NCBI GenBank assembly: GCA_902779355.1
Contig: CACZBF010000011.1
Coordinates: 45,219 to 109,218, forward strand
DNA: 64,000 nt
DNA from: an uncultured Lachnospiraceae bacterium
GTDB lineage: Bacteria; Bacillota; Clostridia; Lachnospirales; Lachnospiraceae
Direction of reading: 5' to 3'
In this document: positions 38,615 to 48,006 of the stretch, one piece after another
Numbering within the stretch: position 1 is the stretch's first letter
Layout: every line of letters begins with the position of its first letter
Program-made: the position numbers and the translations under genes
The notes under the pieces: generated by a model
Database searches by the model: none
What the model was told of the DNA's origin: nothing
The model's input: the letters and a program-made list of their open reading frames with translations, nothing else

Positions 38615-41302
38615 TTGGATAAGTACGAGAGCAAGCTGAGACTTGATGAACTAAAGCAGCTCATAGGTGAGGAGAAATATTCTCAGGCCGCAGACCTTTG
38701 CGACGAGATCAACTGGAAAAAGATCAAAAACATCAATTCTCTGATGCAGGCAGGGGAAGCCTATGAGAAGGTGGAGCGTTATGATGACGCGAGGGAAGTT
38801 CTTTTAACCGCTTATGACCGCTCTCCCATCGGGAGGATGATCATCTATCGTCTGGCAGAGCTTGCGATCCGGATGAAGAATTTTGATGAGGCGCAGGAGT
38901 ATTACGACGAATTCGTGGATGTTGCGCCCCATGACAATTTAAGATATGTGCTCCGATATGAGATGATGAAGGCACAGGGCGCTGAAATGAGCGAGAAGAT
39001 CGCCCTGCTGGAGGAACTGAAAGAAGAGGAATACACAGAAAAATGGGCGTTTGAGCTGGCTTTCCTTTATCATAAGGCCGGTGAAAGTGAGAAATGCATC
39101 GATGCCTGCGATGAGCTGGTACTCTGGTTCGGAGACGGGCCTTATGTCGAGAAAGCGCTGGAGTTGAAAATGCTCTATCAGCCGCTCAATAAGATCCAGG
39201 AGCAGAAATACCGAGATTTCCGGATGAAAAAGGGAAGCTTCGTGGAGATCCATTCCAATGACCGGATCATGGGAGGCGAAGTATCGCAGGATACGGTCGT
39301 GATCCCGGATATCAGCATCAACACGGAAAAATACAATACGGTCAATCTACAGCAGGAGCTTGCGAAGAGCATGCAGCAGATAGCCGAAGCCACGGAAAAA
39401 GAGACGGTTTCGGACACCATGGATATGATCAAGAAAATGGTGGAGGAGATCCCCTATCTGGCGCTGAAGCCGGAGGAAGAGGAAGAGGCCAAGGAAGAAG
39501 AAAAGCAGGGCCTCATCGAGGCAGAGCAGGAGATCAATCAGGAGATCGATCAGAATTTCCAGAAATACCTGTCGGAGGAGATTGACGGGCAGATGAGCCT
39601 GATGGTGCCGTCCGGGCAGCCTGCCGTGAAGCAGATCACCGGCCAGCTTTCGATCGATGAGGTGCTGGCAGAATGGGAAATGACAAGGCGCGCAGCAGAG
39701 GCGGCTATCGCGGATGCAGATCAGAAGAAGCTCCAGGTGGAAAAGGCCAAGGCACTGCAGGAAGCCGAGGATATCATGAAGCGGCTGTCGGAGATCGTTC
39801 CGCAACTGGAGGCGGGTATGCCGCCGGAAAAGATTCTGGAGGAGCGTTATACACAGGATCTCCCTGAGCTTTCCGATGAAGAAGAGAAAGCGGCAACTGC
39901 CTACGTAGAGAATGCCAATGAGATCCTGCAGGGAGAGATTGACCGGCTGTCCGCGGATCTGGAAGAAGAGACGCCTGAAGCGTCATTGCAGGAAGATATG
40001 ACCGAGATGCCGGAGGCAGCGACATCGGAAGAACTGACAGAGGCACCGCAGACAGAAATGCCGGAAGAGGAAATGTCAGAGTCAGAGCCGGTAGAAGAAG
40101 AGACCACCGCAGAAGCACCTGCGGAAGAGGTGGCGGACGAAGCAGGCCCTGCAAAATGGGTGCCGAAGGATATCCACGATGTGGCAGACCAGGCGCCGCA
40201 TGAAAAGAAGGTCGTGCCATTTGTACCACCCGTGATTCATGCAGAAGAGGTGGCACCGGAGATCCCGGTTCCGGAGGTGCCGGTTCCGGAAGTAGAAACC
40301 CCTATAGCAGAAAGTCCTGTAGCCGAGACTCCTGTGGAAGAAACTCCTGCAGCGGAGACTCCGCAGACAGAAGAAAAAGAGATAATCCGGAGACGCGAGA
40401 CATCCGGTCTGCCGGATATGAGCGTCACACTCAGTACAGCACAGCTTCCGGATGTGACAATCACAGAAGCGGAGATCCTTGCGGAGGAGAAGAAAAAAGA
40501 AGAAGCGCAAAAGAAGCTGTCGCCCAAAGAGAAAATGCTGGAGGGGCGGCCGAAAGAGCTTAGCAGCGAAGAAAAGGAGATATTCTCCTATTTCACCGCA
40601 GTCAACGGGATGGAGGAGCAGATCACAGGCGTCCTGAACCGATCCACAAAAAAGATCGTGACGCCCGGTCAGCACAGTGGCCATATCCTGATCCAGAGCG
40701 GTCACGGCAACGGCAAGACCCAGCTGGCGACAGATTTTGTGAAAGCCCTGCAGAAACGTGCGGAGCGTAAACTCGGTCATGTCGGCAGGATCGAGGCAGC
40801 AGCACTGAACCAGAAGGATATCGCAGATCTCCTGAAGAAAGTGAAGGGTGGCGTGCTGATCATCGAGAACGCAGGCGATCTGAGCAGAGAGGCAGCCGTG
40901 AGGCTCTCCCTCAATATGCAGAGCGACCAGAGCGGGCTGCTTGTGATGATGGAAGACACAAGAGACGGCTTGGCTAAGGCGCTTTCGAGGGATTCCTCCT
41001 TTGCCGAGAAGTTTACGGAGCGCATCATCATTCCGAATTTCTCCATCGACGAACTGGTAGAGTTTGCAAAGGCTTATGCGAATGAGCAGTTCTATGAGAT
41101 TGATGAAATGGCGATCCTGGCACTGTATGACAGAATTTCTCAGATCGAGCGTCTGGATGAGGCAACGACGCTGGCTGAGGTGAAGGAGATCGTGGATGAT
41201 GCGATCGGACGTGCGGAGAAGATCAGTTTGCGCAATCTCTTCTCTTCCAAGAAAGCATCTGACGGCGAATATACACTGTTAAAAGAAAAAGATTTTATCT
41301 GA
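38615..41302 (+). CDS. TPR protein with C-terminal AAA-type ATPase domain
   Basis: 895 residues. TPR-like helical repeats (about 15-200), a long acidic, glutamate/proline/alanine-rich low-complexity region (about 270-600, with PEVPVPEVETP-type repeats), and a C-terminal AAA-like domain (about 640-870). The Walker A motif is GHGNGKTQ (near 696-703). The Walker B position reads GVLIIENAGD, with Asn where Asp/Glu is usual, so hydrolysis may be weak. The start is TTG 38615, with AGAGGAGA upstream. Resembles CbxX/SpoVK-type AAA only in outline; role unknown. Followed 18 bases later by glgB. Confidence 0.8.
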   Translation: MDKYESKLRLDELKQLIGEEKYSQAADLCDEINWKKIKNINSLMQAGEAYEKVERYDDAREVLLTAYDRSPIGRMIIYRLAELAIRMKNFDEAQEYYDEFVDVAPHDNLRYVLRYEMMKAQGAEMSEKIALLEELKEEEYTEKWAFELAFLYHKAGESEKCIDACDELVLWFGDGPYVEKALELKMLYQPLNKIQEQKYRDFRMKKGSFVEIHSNDRIMGGEVSQDTVVIPDISINTEKYNTVNLQQELAKSMQQIAEATEKETVSDTMDMIKKMVEEIPYLALKPEEEEEAKEEEKQGLIEAEQEINQEIDQNFQKYLSEEIDGQMSLMVPSGQPAVKQITGQLSIDEVLAEWEMTRRAAEAAIADADQKKLQVEKAKALQEAEDIMKRLSEIVPQLEAGMPPEKILEERYTQDLPELSDEEEKAATAYVENANEILQGEIDRLSADLEEETPEASLQEDMTEMPEAATSEELTEAPQTEMPEEEMSESEPVEEETTAEAPAEEVADEAGPAKWVPKDIHDVADQAPHEKKVVPFVPPVIHAEEVAPEIPVPEVPVPEVETPIAESPVAETPVEETPAAETPQTEEKEIIRRRETSGLPDMSVTLSTAQLPDVTITEAEILAEEKKKEEAQKKLSPKEKMLEGRPKELSSEEKEIFSYFTAVNGMEEQITGVLNRSTKKIVTPGQHSGHILIQSGHGNGKTQLATDFVKALQKRAERKLGHVGRIEAAALNQKDIADLLKKVKGGVLIIENAGDLSREAAVRLSLNMQSDQSGLLVMMEDTRDGLAKALSRDSSFAEKFTERIIIPNFSIDELVEFAKAYANEQFYEIDEMAILALYDRISQIERLDEATTLAEVKEIVDDAIGRAEKISLRNLFSSKKASDGEYTLLKEKDFI

Positions 41303-41320
41303 ACGTAGAGGAGGAAACAC

Positions 41321-43357
41321 ATGGCTCGTTTTACGGAATTGGACAGATATCTTCTGGGGCAGGCGACACATTACAATATTTACGAAAAAATGGGGGCGCA
41401 TCCGCGCAAGATCGGAAAAAAGACCGGAATCTGCTTTGATGTTTGGGCTCCCCATGCGGCCAGGGTCTATGTGATCGGAGAATGGAACGGCTGGGACGAG
41501 ACTGCCAATCCCATGATCCGCGATGATGACAATGAGATTGGCATTTTTGAAGCCTTCATTCCGGAAGCACAGGTTGGTCAGCTCTATAAATACCTGATCA
41601 TCACGCAGGATGGAAGAAAGCTCTACAAGGCGGATCCTTATGCCAATGCTGCAGAGCTCCGTCCGGGCACGGCTTCCAGGATCGCGGATATCAGCAAATT
41701 CCGCTGGACGGATGACGGTTGGATGAAGGCGCGTAAGAGCGGAGATATCTATGCGAAGCCAATGGCGATCTATGAGGTGCATCCGGGCAGCTGGATGCGG
41801 CATCCGGGTCGTGAGGATGAGGGATTCTACAGTTATCGGGAATTTGCGGTTGCGCTTACGAAATATGTGAAGGATATGGGGTATACTCATGTGGAATTGA
41901 TGGGGATCTCCGAATACCCATTTGACGGCTCCTGGGGCTATCAGGTGACGGGCTATTATGCACCGACCTCCCGCTACGGCGCGCCGGAGGACTTTGCGTA
42001 TCTGGTGAATTATCTGCATAAGCATGATATCGGTGTGATCCTTGACTGGGTACCGGCGCATTTCCCGCGCGATGCCCACGGGCTGGCGGATTTTGACGGA
42101 CAGCCGCTGTACGAGTATCCGGACCCGAAGAAGGGCGAGCATCCGGATTGGGGTACCAAGATCTTCAATTACGGACAGAATGAGGTCAAGAACTTCCTGA
42201 TCGGAAGTGCGCTGATGTGGATCGAGCATTACCATGTGGACGGACTTCGCGTGGATGCGGTGGCTTCCATGCTCTACCTGGATTACGGCAAGCAGCAGGG
42301 ACAATGGGTGCCGAATATCCACGGCGGTCATGAAAATCTGGAAGCGATCGAGTTCTTCAAGCATATCAATACGCTGATCACGGGGCGCAACAAAGGCGCG
42401 ATCATGGTGGCGGAGGAGTCCACAGCATGGCCGATGGTGACCGGCAAGGTCGAGGACGGCGGCCTGAACTTCAGTTTCAAGTGGAATATGGGCTGGATGC
42501 ATGATTTCCTCGATTATATGAAGCTGGACCCCTATTTCCGCAAGGACAACCACAACCGGATGACCTTTGCCATGAGCTATAATACAGCCGAGAAGTACAT
42601 TCTGGTGCTCTCCCACGATGAGGTGGTGCACCTGAAATGTTCGATGTTAAAGAAAATGCCGGGCCTCGAAGACGACAAATACCGGAATCTCAAGGTCGGT
42701 TACGGCTTTATGATGGGACATCCCGGGAAAAAGCTGCTCTTTATGGGCCAGGAGTTTGCACAGCCCACGGAATGGAACGAGGAGCGCGAGCTTGACTGGT
42801 ATGTGCTGGATGATCCGCGCCACAAAGGTGTTCAGACCTGGGTCAAGGCCCTGCTGCACCTGTATCAAGAGCATCGCTGCTTGTATGAACTTGATTCCGA
42901 GTGGAACGGGTTCGAGTGGATCAACGCGGATGATTCCTACCGCAGCATCTTCAGTTTTGTGAGAAAGAGTGCGGACGGCAAGGACAATCTCCTGTTTGTC
43001 TTCAACTTTACGCCGATGGAGCGCAGTGACTATCGTGTCGGCGTGCCGAAGGACACAACCTATAAGCTTGTCTTGGACAGCGATGATACAAAGTACGGCG
43101 GCTACGGTGCACATTCGAAAAAGAGTTACCGCGCAGAGAAGTCGCCCTGCGATAACCGCGAGTATTCCTTCGCTTATCCGCTCTCGCCCTACGGCGTCGG
43201 CGTGTTTGCCTTTTCCTATCTGGATGAAAAGAAACCGCTGAAAAAGAGCGCAGCAAAAAAAACAACAACCAAAAAACCGACAACTAAAAAACCGACAACT
43301 AAAAAACCGGCAGCGAAGAAGCCGGCCGCTAAGAAAAAAACGACTGCTAAGAAATAA
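41321..43357 (+). CDS. glgB: 1,4-alpha-glucan branching enzyme with lysine-rich tail
   Basis: 678 residues. CBM48-type N-terminal domain (about 20-115), GH13 barrel and C-terminal beta domain. Catalytic residues: nucleophile Asp312 (GLRVDAVASM), acid/base Glu365 (VAEES) and the LSHDEVVH aspartate. It forms alpha-1,6 branches in glycogen. After the normal end (about residue 638) comes a tail of some 38 residues made of lysine, alanine, threonine and proline in KKPTT/KKPAA repeats, like a histone H1 tail; this is not usual for the family. No other glg genes are adjacent. GGAGG lies before ATG; a terminator follows. Confidence 0.93.
   Translation: MARFTELDRYLLGQATHYNIYEKMGAHPRKIGKKTGICFDVWAPHAARVYVIGEWNGWDETANPMIRDDDNEIGIFEAFIPEAQVGQLYKYLIITQDGRKLYKADPYANAAELRPGTASRIADISKFRWTDDGWMKARKSGDIYAKPMAIYEVHPGSWMRHPGREDEGFYSYREFAVALTKYVKDMGYTHVELMGISEYPFDGSWGYQVTGYYAPTSRYGAPEDFAYLVNYLHKHDIGVILDWVPAHFPRDAHGLADFDGQPLYEYPDPKKGEHPDWGTKIFNYGQNEVKNFLIGSALMWIEHYHVDGLRVDAVASMLYLDYGKQQGQWVPNIHGGHENLEAIEFFKHINTLITGRNKGAIMVAEESTAWPMVTGKVEDGGLNFSFKWNMGWMHDFLDYMKLDPYFRKDNHNRMTFAMSYNTAEKYILVLSHDEVVHLKCSMLKKMPGLEDDKYRNLKVGYGFMMGHPGKKLLFMGQEFAQPTEWNEERELDWYVLDDPRHKGVQTWVKALLHLYQEHRCLYELDSEWNGFEWINADDSYRSIFSFVRKSADGKDNLLFVFNFTPMERSDYRVGVPKDTTYKLVLDSDDTKYGGYGAHSKKSYRAEKSPCDNREYSFAYPLSPYGVGVFAFSYLDEKKPLKKSAAKKTTTKKPTTKKPTTKKPAAKKPAAKKKTTAKK
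43232..43352 (+). repeat. Lysine-rich KKPTT/KKPAA repeat tract in glgB
   Basis: Short direct repeats coding for alternating KKPTT and KKPAA units; a 15-base unit (ACTAAAAAACCGACA) occurs twice in tandem, so slippage could change tail length without loss of frame. Confidence 0.8.
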
Positions 43358-43362
43358 TGCGT

Positions 43363-43396
43363 AACCCCCGGCAAAAAACCGGGGGTTCATTTTTTC
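43363..43396 (+). terminator. Intrinsic terminator after glgB
   Basis: AACCCCCGG (43363-43371) pairs with CCGGGGGTT (43379-43387) around an A-run, then CATTTTTTC. Confidence 0.9.
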
Positions 43397-43448
43397 GGAA
43401 AGAAGCCGAAATATAAATTGCAGATCAGATCATAACAGGAGAGTTTTC

Positions 43449-46364
43449 ATGCACGTAGATCCGAATCGTTTTCTGGAACTCACACAAAAAAGTCATGCGA
43501 CCGTAGATCGCGGTCCGTACTCCGTTACAATTGAGCATACGACGACACAGAAGGTGGACGCTGTCAGCGGCCATGTGCTTTCTGTGCAGAATAACACCTA
43601 TGAGAAGCCGACCGTGGATGCGAAGGAAGAGATCCAGGAACTGGCTGGGCTTGCAGCGGGGAGCGCGGAAGCCAGACAAAAGGAAATGGCGGTCTTAAGC
43701 AACGCGATGTCGGAGGAGGATTATCAGAAATACCGCGAAAACGGCGGTTCCCTTTCCGATGTGGACAGCGCCGAGATCGTGACGGTTGTGGATAAGATCA
43801 AAATCCATCTGGCGGAAAGCGGCGTGGATGTCGGAAAGATCACGGCCGGGAAAGAAGCGATCGAGAGCATCAGCAACGGCCGCGTGACAACGGAGCAGGC
43901 TTCGGCGGTGCTGACGGGTGCGGATCTGCCGGCAACGAACGAGAACGTATCGGATCTGAAAAAGGCTTTTGAGCTCGCATCCTCGCTGACGGAGTTCAGT
44001 GACGGTGCGGTGAAGTATATGACGGATAACCGTCTTCCGGCGGAGATCGAGAATCTTTATCGCGCGCAGAACGGCGCAGGGGCAGGTTTCGGTCTCAATG
44101 TGATGCCCGATGCGGTTGCGGAGGAGATGCGCCCGCAGATGGAGCAGATGATCGAAGAGTGCGGCCTGCCGGTGACAGAGGATACACTTGCAAACAGCCG
44201 TTGGATGATCGCAAACGAGATCCCTCTGAATGAAGAAAATCTGGTGCGTGTGGACACCTTGAAAAAGATGGCGCTTCCTTTTGAGAAGGAACAGATCCTA
44301 ACGGCTATTACAGATGCCATTACAGAGGGCAAGCGGCCGCAGGAAGCGAAGATGCTCGATTTTGTGACCGCGAAACGGACGTTGGAGGAAACCCGTCTTG
44401 CCATGACAGAGGATGCGAACCGTTCTCTTCTGAAAAAGGGTATGGAAGTGGATACCACGGCATTAAGGGAAACCGTGGAGCAGTTGAAGGAGCAGGAGCG
44501 GACGTTTTATGAAAGGCTGCTTTCCGAGTCCGGACAGGAAGCGGATGAGGTTTCAATCCATGCGCTGAAAGAAACCGTAGACAAGATCGACGAGATCCGT
44601 TATCTTCCGGCGTATACGCTTTCAATTCCGGAGGCGGATACGAAAACGCTTTCGGGGATCCGCGAAGCCGGACAGTCTCTCAAAGTAAAGATGGACCAGG
44701 CCGGAGAGCGATATGAGACCATGCAGACGGAGATCCGGCGGGATCTCGGAGATTCCATAAAAAAGGCATTCCGCAATGTGGACAGCCTCCTGGAGGACCT
44801 GGATCTGGCGCAGACCGAGGCGAACGAACGCGCCGTGCGGATTCTGTCCTATAACCACATGGAAGTGACCGCAGACAGTGTCCTTGCGATGAAGGCGAAG
44901 GACGAGGAGGTACAGCGCGCACTGAAGGCGTTGACGCCCTCCGTGGTCGCGCATATGGTAAAAAACAATCAGAATCCGCTGGATCAGAACCTGACTGACC
45001 TGACAAAAGAGGCGGAGGTTCTGAAGAAAGAGTTCGGGATCAGAGAGGAAGACCGGTTTGGCGAATATCTCTACAAGCTGGAGCATAATAACCGGATCAG
45101 TGAGGCGGAGCGCGAATCCTATGTCGGCATTTTCCGATTGATCAAGCAGATCGAAAAAACGGATGGCGCAGTGATCGGCGCTGTCGTCCATCAGGGCGGC
45201 GAACTTACGATGAAATCCCTTCTCACAGCCCTTCGCAGCAGCAAAAAAGGCGCGATGGACTATCGTGTGGACGATGATTTTGGCGGTGTAGCCGGAAAAA
45301 CCACGGGAAAAGATATCCTCTCCCAGATCCAGACGGCCTTTGACGAGACCGCTTATCAGACCAATGTGATGCGGGATATCGCAGAAGAGATGTCTCCCGA
45401 AGCGTTCCGGACGCTGATGAAAAATGATGCGAACTGGGAAAACCAGACACCCGAGCAGTTTTTGGAGCATCTGAGGGATGCGGACACCGCAGACGAATCG
45501 GCGCAGTTTGTGAGAGACCAGATGGAGCAGCTGGCACAGGCGGCGGATACGGAGCAGCAGGTTTACCGTATGATGGAGCAGTTTGACGTGCCGAATACCA
45601 TGGCAAATGTCCTTGCCATCAAACAGATGATGGAATATCCGAATGTCGCGATCCGCAGATTGTTTGGCAGACCTGTTGAAAACTACCGCGATGAAAACGG
45701 TGAAGTGGATTTTCAGGAAGTCAAAAACAGCCTGCTCAAGGAATTCGGAGAAGCGGTTTCGGAACCGGAGGAGCTGGCCGAGGCACAGAAGAAGCTTGCG
45801 GATGTGGCAGAAAACGTTATGAAGACAATGCTTGCATCCGAGGATAAGAAGACAACAGAGCTGGATGTGAAGTCGCTCAAGATGGCGATGAATCGTTTTC
45901 AGATCGCCGGCAAGATGGCGGAAAAAGAGCAGTATCATATTCCTGTGCTGGTGCGCGGAGAGACCGGCGAGATCAACCTGAAGATCGTGAGCGGCACCGA
46001 AAAGAAGGGGATCATCGACATCATGTTTTCCCTGTCTTCTCTCGGCAGCGTGGCAGCCAAGCTGAAGGTCGAGGACGGAAAGGTATCCGGTTTTGTGGCC
46101 TCTGACCGGCAGGAGATGGCGGATCTCTTCTATGAGAAAGGAAGTGATCTGCTTGCAGCGCTGACTTCTGTGGAAGGCATCCAAGCCGTGAACGTCAACC
46201 CGATCCATGACGAAAAACTGGAGCTTCCAAAGTTTTCTGCAGCGACGGATACGGAGAACGAGGCGTACTTGAAAGCGAACGGGAAAACCGCAGAAAACCG
46301 TACACCAACGCGGGTTTTGTATCAGGTCGCAAAAAGTTTTCTTTCGGTGTTAAGTAGTTTTTGA
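43449..46364 (+). CDS. Large helical-repeat protein with FliK-like C-terminus, flagellar context
   Basis: 971 residues, no signal peptide or membrane helix. Degenerate repeats of the form [ML]PxTxENVxxLK recur (LPATNENVSDLK, IPLNEENLVRVDTLK, MEVTADSVLAMK, VPNTMANVLAIK), each opening a helical block. I believe this corresponds to the uncharacterised DUF6240 family of Lachnospiraceae. Residues about 855-940 (a beta-rich segment with SLSSLGSVAAKLKVEDGKVSG then an alpha-helical end) resemble the C-terminal domain of the hook-length protein FliK. Together with flagellin directly downstream, a role in flagellar export or hook length is inferred. AGGAGAG precedes ATG. Confidence 0.72.
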   Translation: MHVDPNRFLELTQKSHATVDRGPYSVTIEHTTTQKVDAVSGHVLSVQNNTYEKPTVDAKEEIQELAGLAAGSAEARQKEMAVLSNAMSEEDYQKYRENGGSLSDVDSAEIVTVVDKIKIHLAESGVDVGKITAGKEAIESISNGRVTTEQASAVLTGADLPATNENVSDLKKAFELASSLTEFSDGAVKYMTDNRLPAEIENLYRAQNGAGAGFGLNVMPDAVAEEMRPQMEQMIEECGLPVTEDTLANSRWMIANEIPLNEENLVRVDTLKKMALPFEKEQILTAITDAITEGKRPQEAKMLDFVTAKRTLEETRLAMTEDANRSLLKKGMEVDTTALRETVEQLKEQERTFYERLLSESGQEADEVSIHALKETVDKIDEIRYLPAYTLSIPEADTKTLSGIREAGQSLKVKMDQAGERYETMQTEIRRDLGDSIKKAFRNVDSLLEDLDLAQTEANERAVRILSYNHMEVTADSVLAMKAKDEEVQRALKALTPSVVAHMVKNNQNPLDQNLTDLTKEAEVLKKEFGIREEDRFGEYLYKLEHNNRISEAERESYVGIFRLIKQIEKTDGAVIGAVVHQGGELTMKSLLTALRSSKKGAMDYRVDDDFGGVAGKTTGKDILSQIQTAFDETAYQTNVMRDIAEEMSPEAFRTLMKNDANWENQTPEQFLEHLRDADTADESAQFVRDQMEQLAQAADTEQQVYRMMEQFDVPNTMANVLAIKQMMEYPNVAIRRLFGRPVENYRDENGEVDFQEVKNSLLKEFGEAVSEPEELAEAQKKLADVAENVMKTMLASEDKKTTELDVKSLKMAMNRFQIAGKMAEKEQYHIPVLVRGETGEINLKIVSGTEKKGIIDIMFSLSSLGSVAAKLKVEDGKVSGFVASDRQEMADLFYEKGSDLLAALTSVEGIQAVNVNPIHDEKLELPKFSAATDTENEAYLKANGKTAENRTPTRVLYQVAKSFLSVLSSF

Positions 46365-46376
46365 AAAGACCGATAT
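46351..46376 (+). promoter_or_regulatory. Sigma-28 (SigD/FliA)-type promoter of flagellin
   Basis: TAAG at 46351-46354, a 15-base spacer, then ACCGATAT at 46369-46376, against the consensus TAAA-N15-GCCGATAA. It overlaps the 3' end of the preceding gene. The start would be near 46383. Confidence 0.75.
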
Positions 46377-46386
46377 ACTATATAGT

Positions 46387-46450
46387 GAAAGGCAAACGGG
46401 ATTGCCTTTCTGGAAAAAAAACAGTAAAAAGTGTGGTCACGGATGACCAC
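46387..46450 (+). promoter_or_regulatory. Flagellin mRNA leader: two hairpins with GGA in the loop (candidate CsrA sites)
   Basis: Hairpin 1: GAAAGGCAA (46387-46395) and TTGCCTTTC (46402-46410), perfect 9 bp, loop ACGGGA. Hairpin 2: GTGGTCA (46433-46439) and TGACCAC (46444-46450), perfect 7 bp, loop CGGA; the context CACGGATG resembles the CsrA consensus. The GAGG ribosome binding site is at 46483. Bacillus CsrA represses hag through two such leader sites. Confidence 0.55.
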
Positions 46451-46494
46451 TCATAGTATGCATGGATGCGATTCAGACAAATGAGGTATGTGTT

Positions 46495-47955
46495 ATGAAG
46501 ATCAATCATAATTTGTCCGCAGTCGTAGCAAATAATAAGCTCCATCAGAATGAGGACATTGTCGCGAATTCGATGGAGCGTCTTGCGTCCGGGATTCGGA
46601 TCAATCACGCAAAAGATGATCCGGCCGGCATGGCGATCTCCAACAGAATGACGACCCAGATCGACGGGATCGATCGCGCATCGCAGAATTCCAGCGATGC
46701 AGCGGCTATGATCGAGACGGCAGATGGCGCGCTTGGCGAGGTGACGGAGATCCTCCAGCGTATGCGTGAACTGTCTGTACAGGCAGCGAACGATACGAAC
46801 GCGCTCTCCGATAAAGAGGCGATCCAGAAAGAGATCGCGGAGCTCAAGGAAGAGATCAACCGCATGAGCCGGGATACAGAGTTTAATACCAAGGGACTTT
46901 TGGATGGGACGTTAGATAACCGGTATTATCCGTCGAAGCATATAGGCGATCCTAGTACAGGAATTTATTCACCTGATATGGAAAGGATCTCTGTCTCCGA
47001 TTATGTGACAGCAGGTGATTACAAAATGAGTGCTGTACCCGGAACGAAGACGGTTCTGGACGGCTCAGGACAATTCCAGATTGATCCGACAGGTACGGCA
47101 CTGATCGGAGAGGCGAATGCCGGTACGATCGATGTAAATGGATTTATTATCGAGATTAATGCAGATGATTCGGAAGCGACGGCTTACCTTAAAATCTGTG
47201 ACGGTATGGAGAAAGCAGAAGTCGATTTATATGTAGACCCCACTACCCAAAAACCGTATGTGAGCTCAAAGTTTTATGGATCACAGCATGAGATTACAGT
47301 TGTGACTTCAAATCCGAATCTGGCAGAGTTGATCGGAAAAATGGAGACAGATCAGCTTGATCCGAATCATGGATCGGAAGCTCCGGGAACGGATGCATCC
47401 ATCATACCGGATCAGACTTCTGCGTTTGGGAGCAACAATACTTCCTATACGGCAGATGGCAACCATGTCACGATTCACCAGCCCGGTGGTTTTGAGATTG
47501 ATTTCTCATTGAATCCTAATCTTGTAAGTCCGACCGATATTTCTTTGAAAATCACCACGATGGGTGCAATGCAGGTGCAGATCGGCGCAAACGAGAACCA
47601 GACCACGCATATCCGTATTCCGAAATTGGATCTGGATAATCTCTATCTGGACGATCTGGACGTGACCACGGTCTATGGCGCGGATCGCGCCATCGGCAAG
47701 CTGGATTGGGCATTAAATAAGGTCAGCTCCGTCAGAGCAAAGATCGGTGCTTATGAGAACCGTCTGGATCATGCGGTCGCTTCACTTGACCAGACGAGCG
47801 AGAACCTGACAAAGGCCTTCTCCGATCTGGCGGATGTGGATATGGCCGAGGAAATGACGAAGTATACGCAGTACAACGTGCTCGTACAGGCCTCGACAAG
47901 CGTCCTTGCGCAGGCGAATGACCTGCCGGAGTCGGTGCTGCAGCTCCTGCAGTAA
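46495..47955 (+). CDS. fliC: Flagellin
   Basis: 486 residues. Conserved D0/D1 N-terminus (INHNLSAVVANNKLHQ, SMERLASGIRINHAKDDPAGMAIS) and C-terminus (ASLDQTSENLTKAFSDLADVDMAEEM, ASTSVLAQANDLPESVLQLL) flank a variable exposed middle (about 150-390). It is exported and polymerised into the filament. ATG 46495 is chosen over an in-frame ATG 11 codons upstream because the flagellin N-terminus begins here and GAGG is 8 bases away. Expression is predicted to depend on sigma-28 and on a hairpin leader. The chaperone gene fliS follows. Confidence 0.96.
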   Translation: MKINHNLSAVVANNKLHQNEDIVANSMERLASGIRINHAKDDPAGMAISNRMTTQIDGIDRASQNSSDAAAMIETADGALGEVTEILQRMRELSVQAANDTNALSDKEAIQKEIAELKEEINRMSRDTEFNTKGLLDGTLDNRYYPSKHIGDPSTGIYSPDMERISVSDYVTAGDYKMSAVPGTKTVLDGSGQFQIDPTGTALIGEANAGTIDVNGFIIEINADDSEATAYLKICDGMEKAEVDLYVDPTTQKPYVSSKFYGSQHEITVVTSNPNLAELIGKMETDQLDPNHGSEAPGTDASIIPDQTSAFGSNNTSYTADGNHVTIHQPGGFEIDFSLNPNLVSPTDISLKITTMGAMQVQIGANENQTTHIRIPKLDLDNLYLDDLDVTTVYGADRAIGKLDWALNKVSSVRAKIGAYENRLDHAVASLDQTSENLTKAFSDLADVDMAEEMTKYTQYNVLVQASTSVLAQANDLPESVLQLLQ

Positions 47956-48006
47956 ACCGTTTGAATGATATGATAGGCGCTGCGCAGCAAGCGCCGGGAG
48001 AGTAAG

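Noticed and set aside
41279..42631. A 450-codon open frame on the minus strand
   Set aside because: Antisense to glgB; no recognisable motif.
43232..43352. CRISPR-like short direct repeats
   Set aside because: The repeats are in frame within glgB, code for KKPTT/KKPAA units, and there are no unique spacers.
44622..46208. A 528-codon open frame on the minus strand
   Set aside because: Antisense to the flagellar repeat protein; composition (His, Leu, Arg rich) is typical of a shadow frame.
46387..46410. c-di-GMP (GEMM) riboswitch in the flagellin leader
   Set aside because: A GGCAAAC stretch recalls the aptamer, but the rest of the conserved core and the second stem are missing; a plain perfect hairpin explains it.
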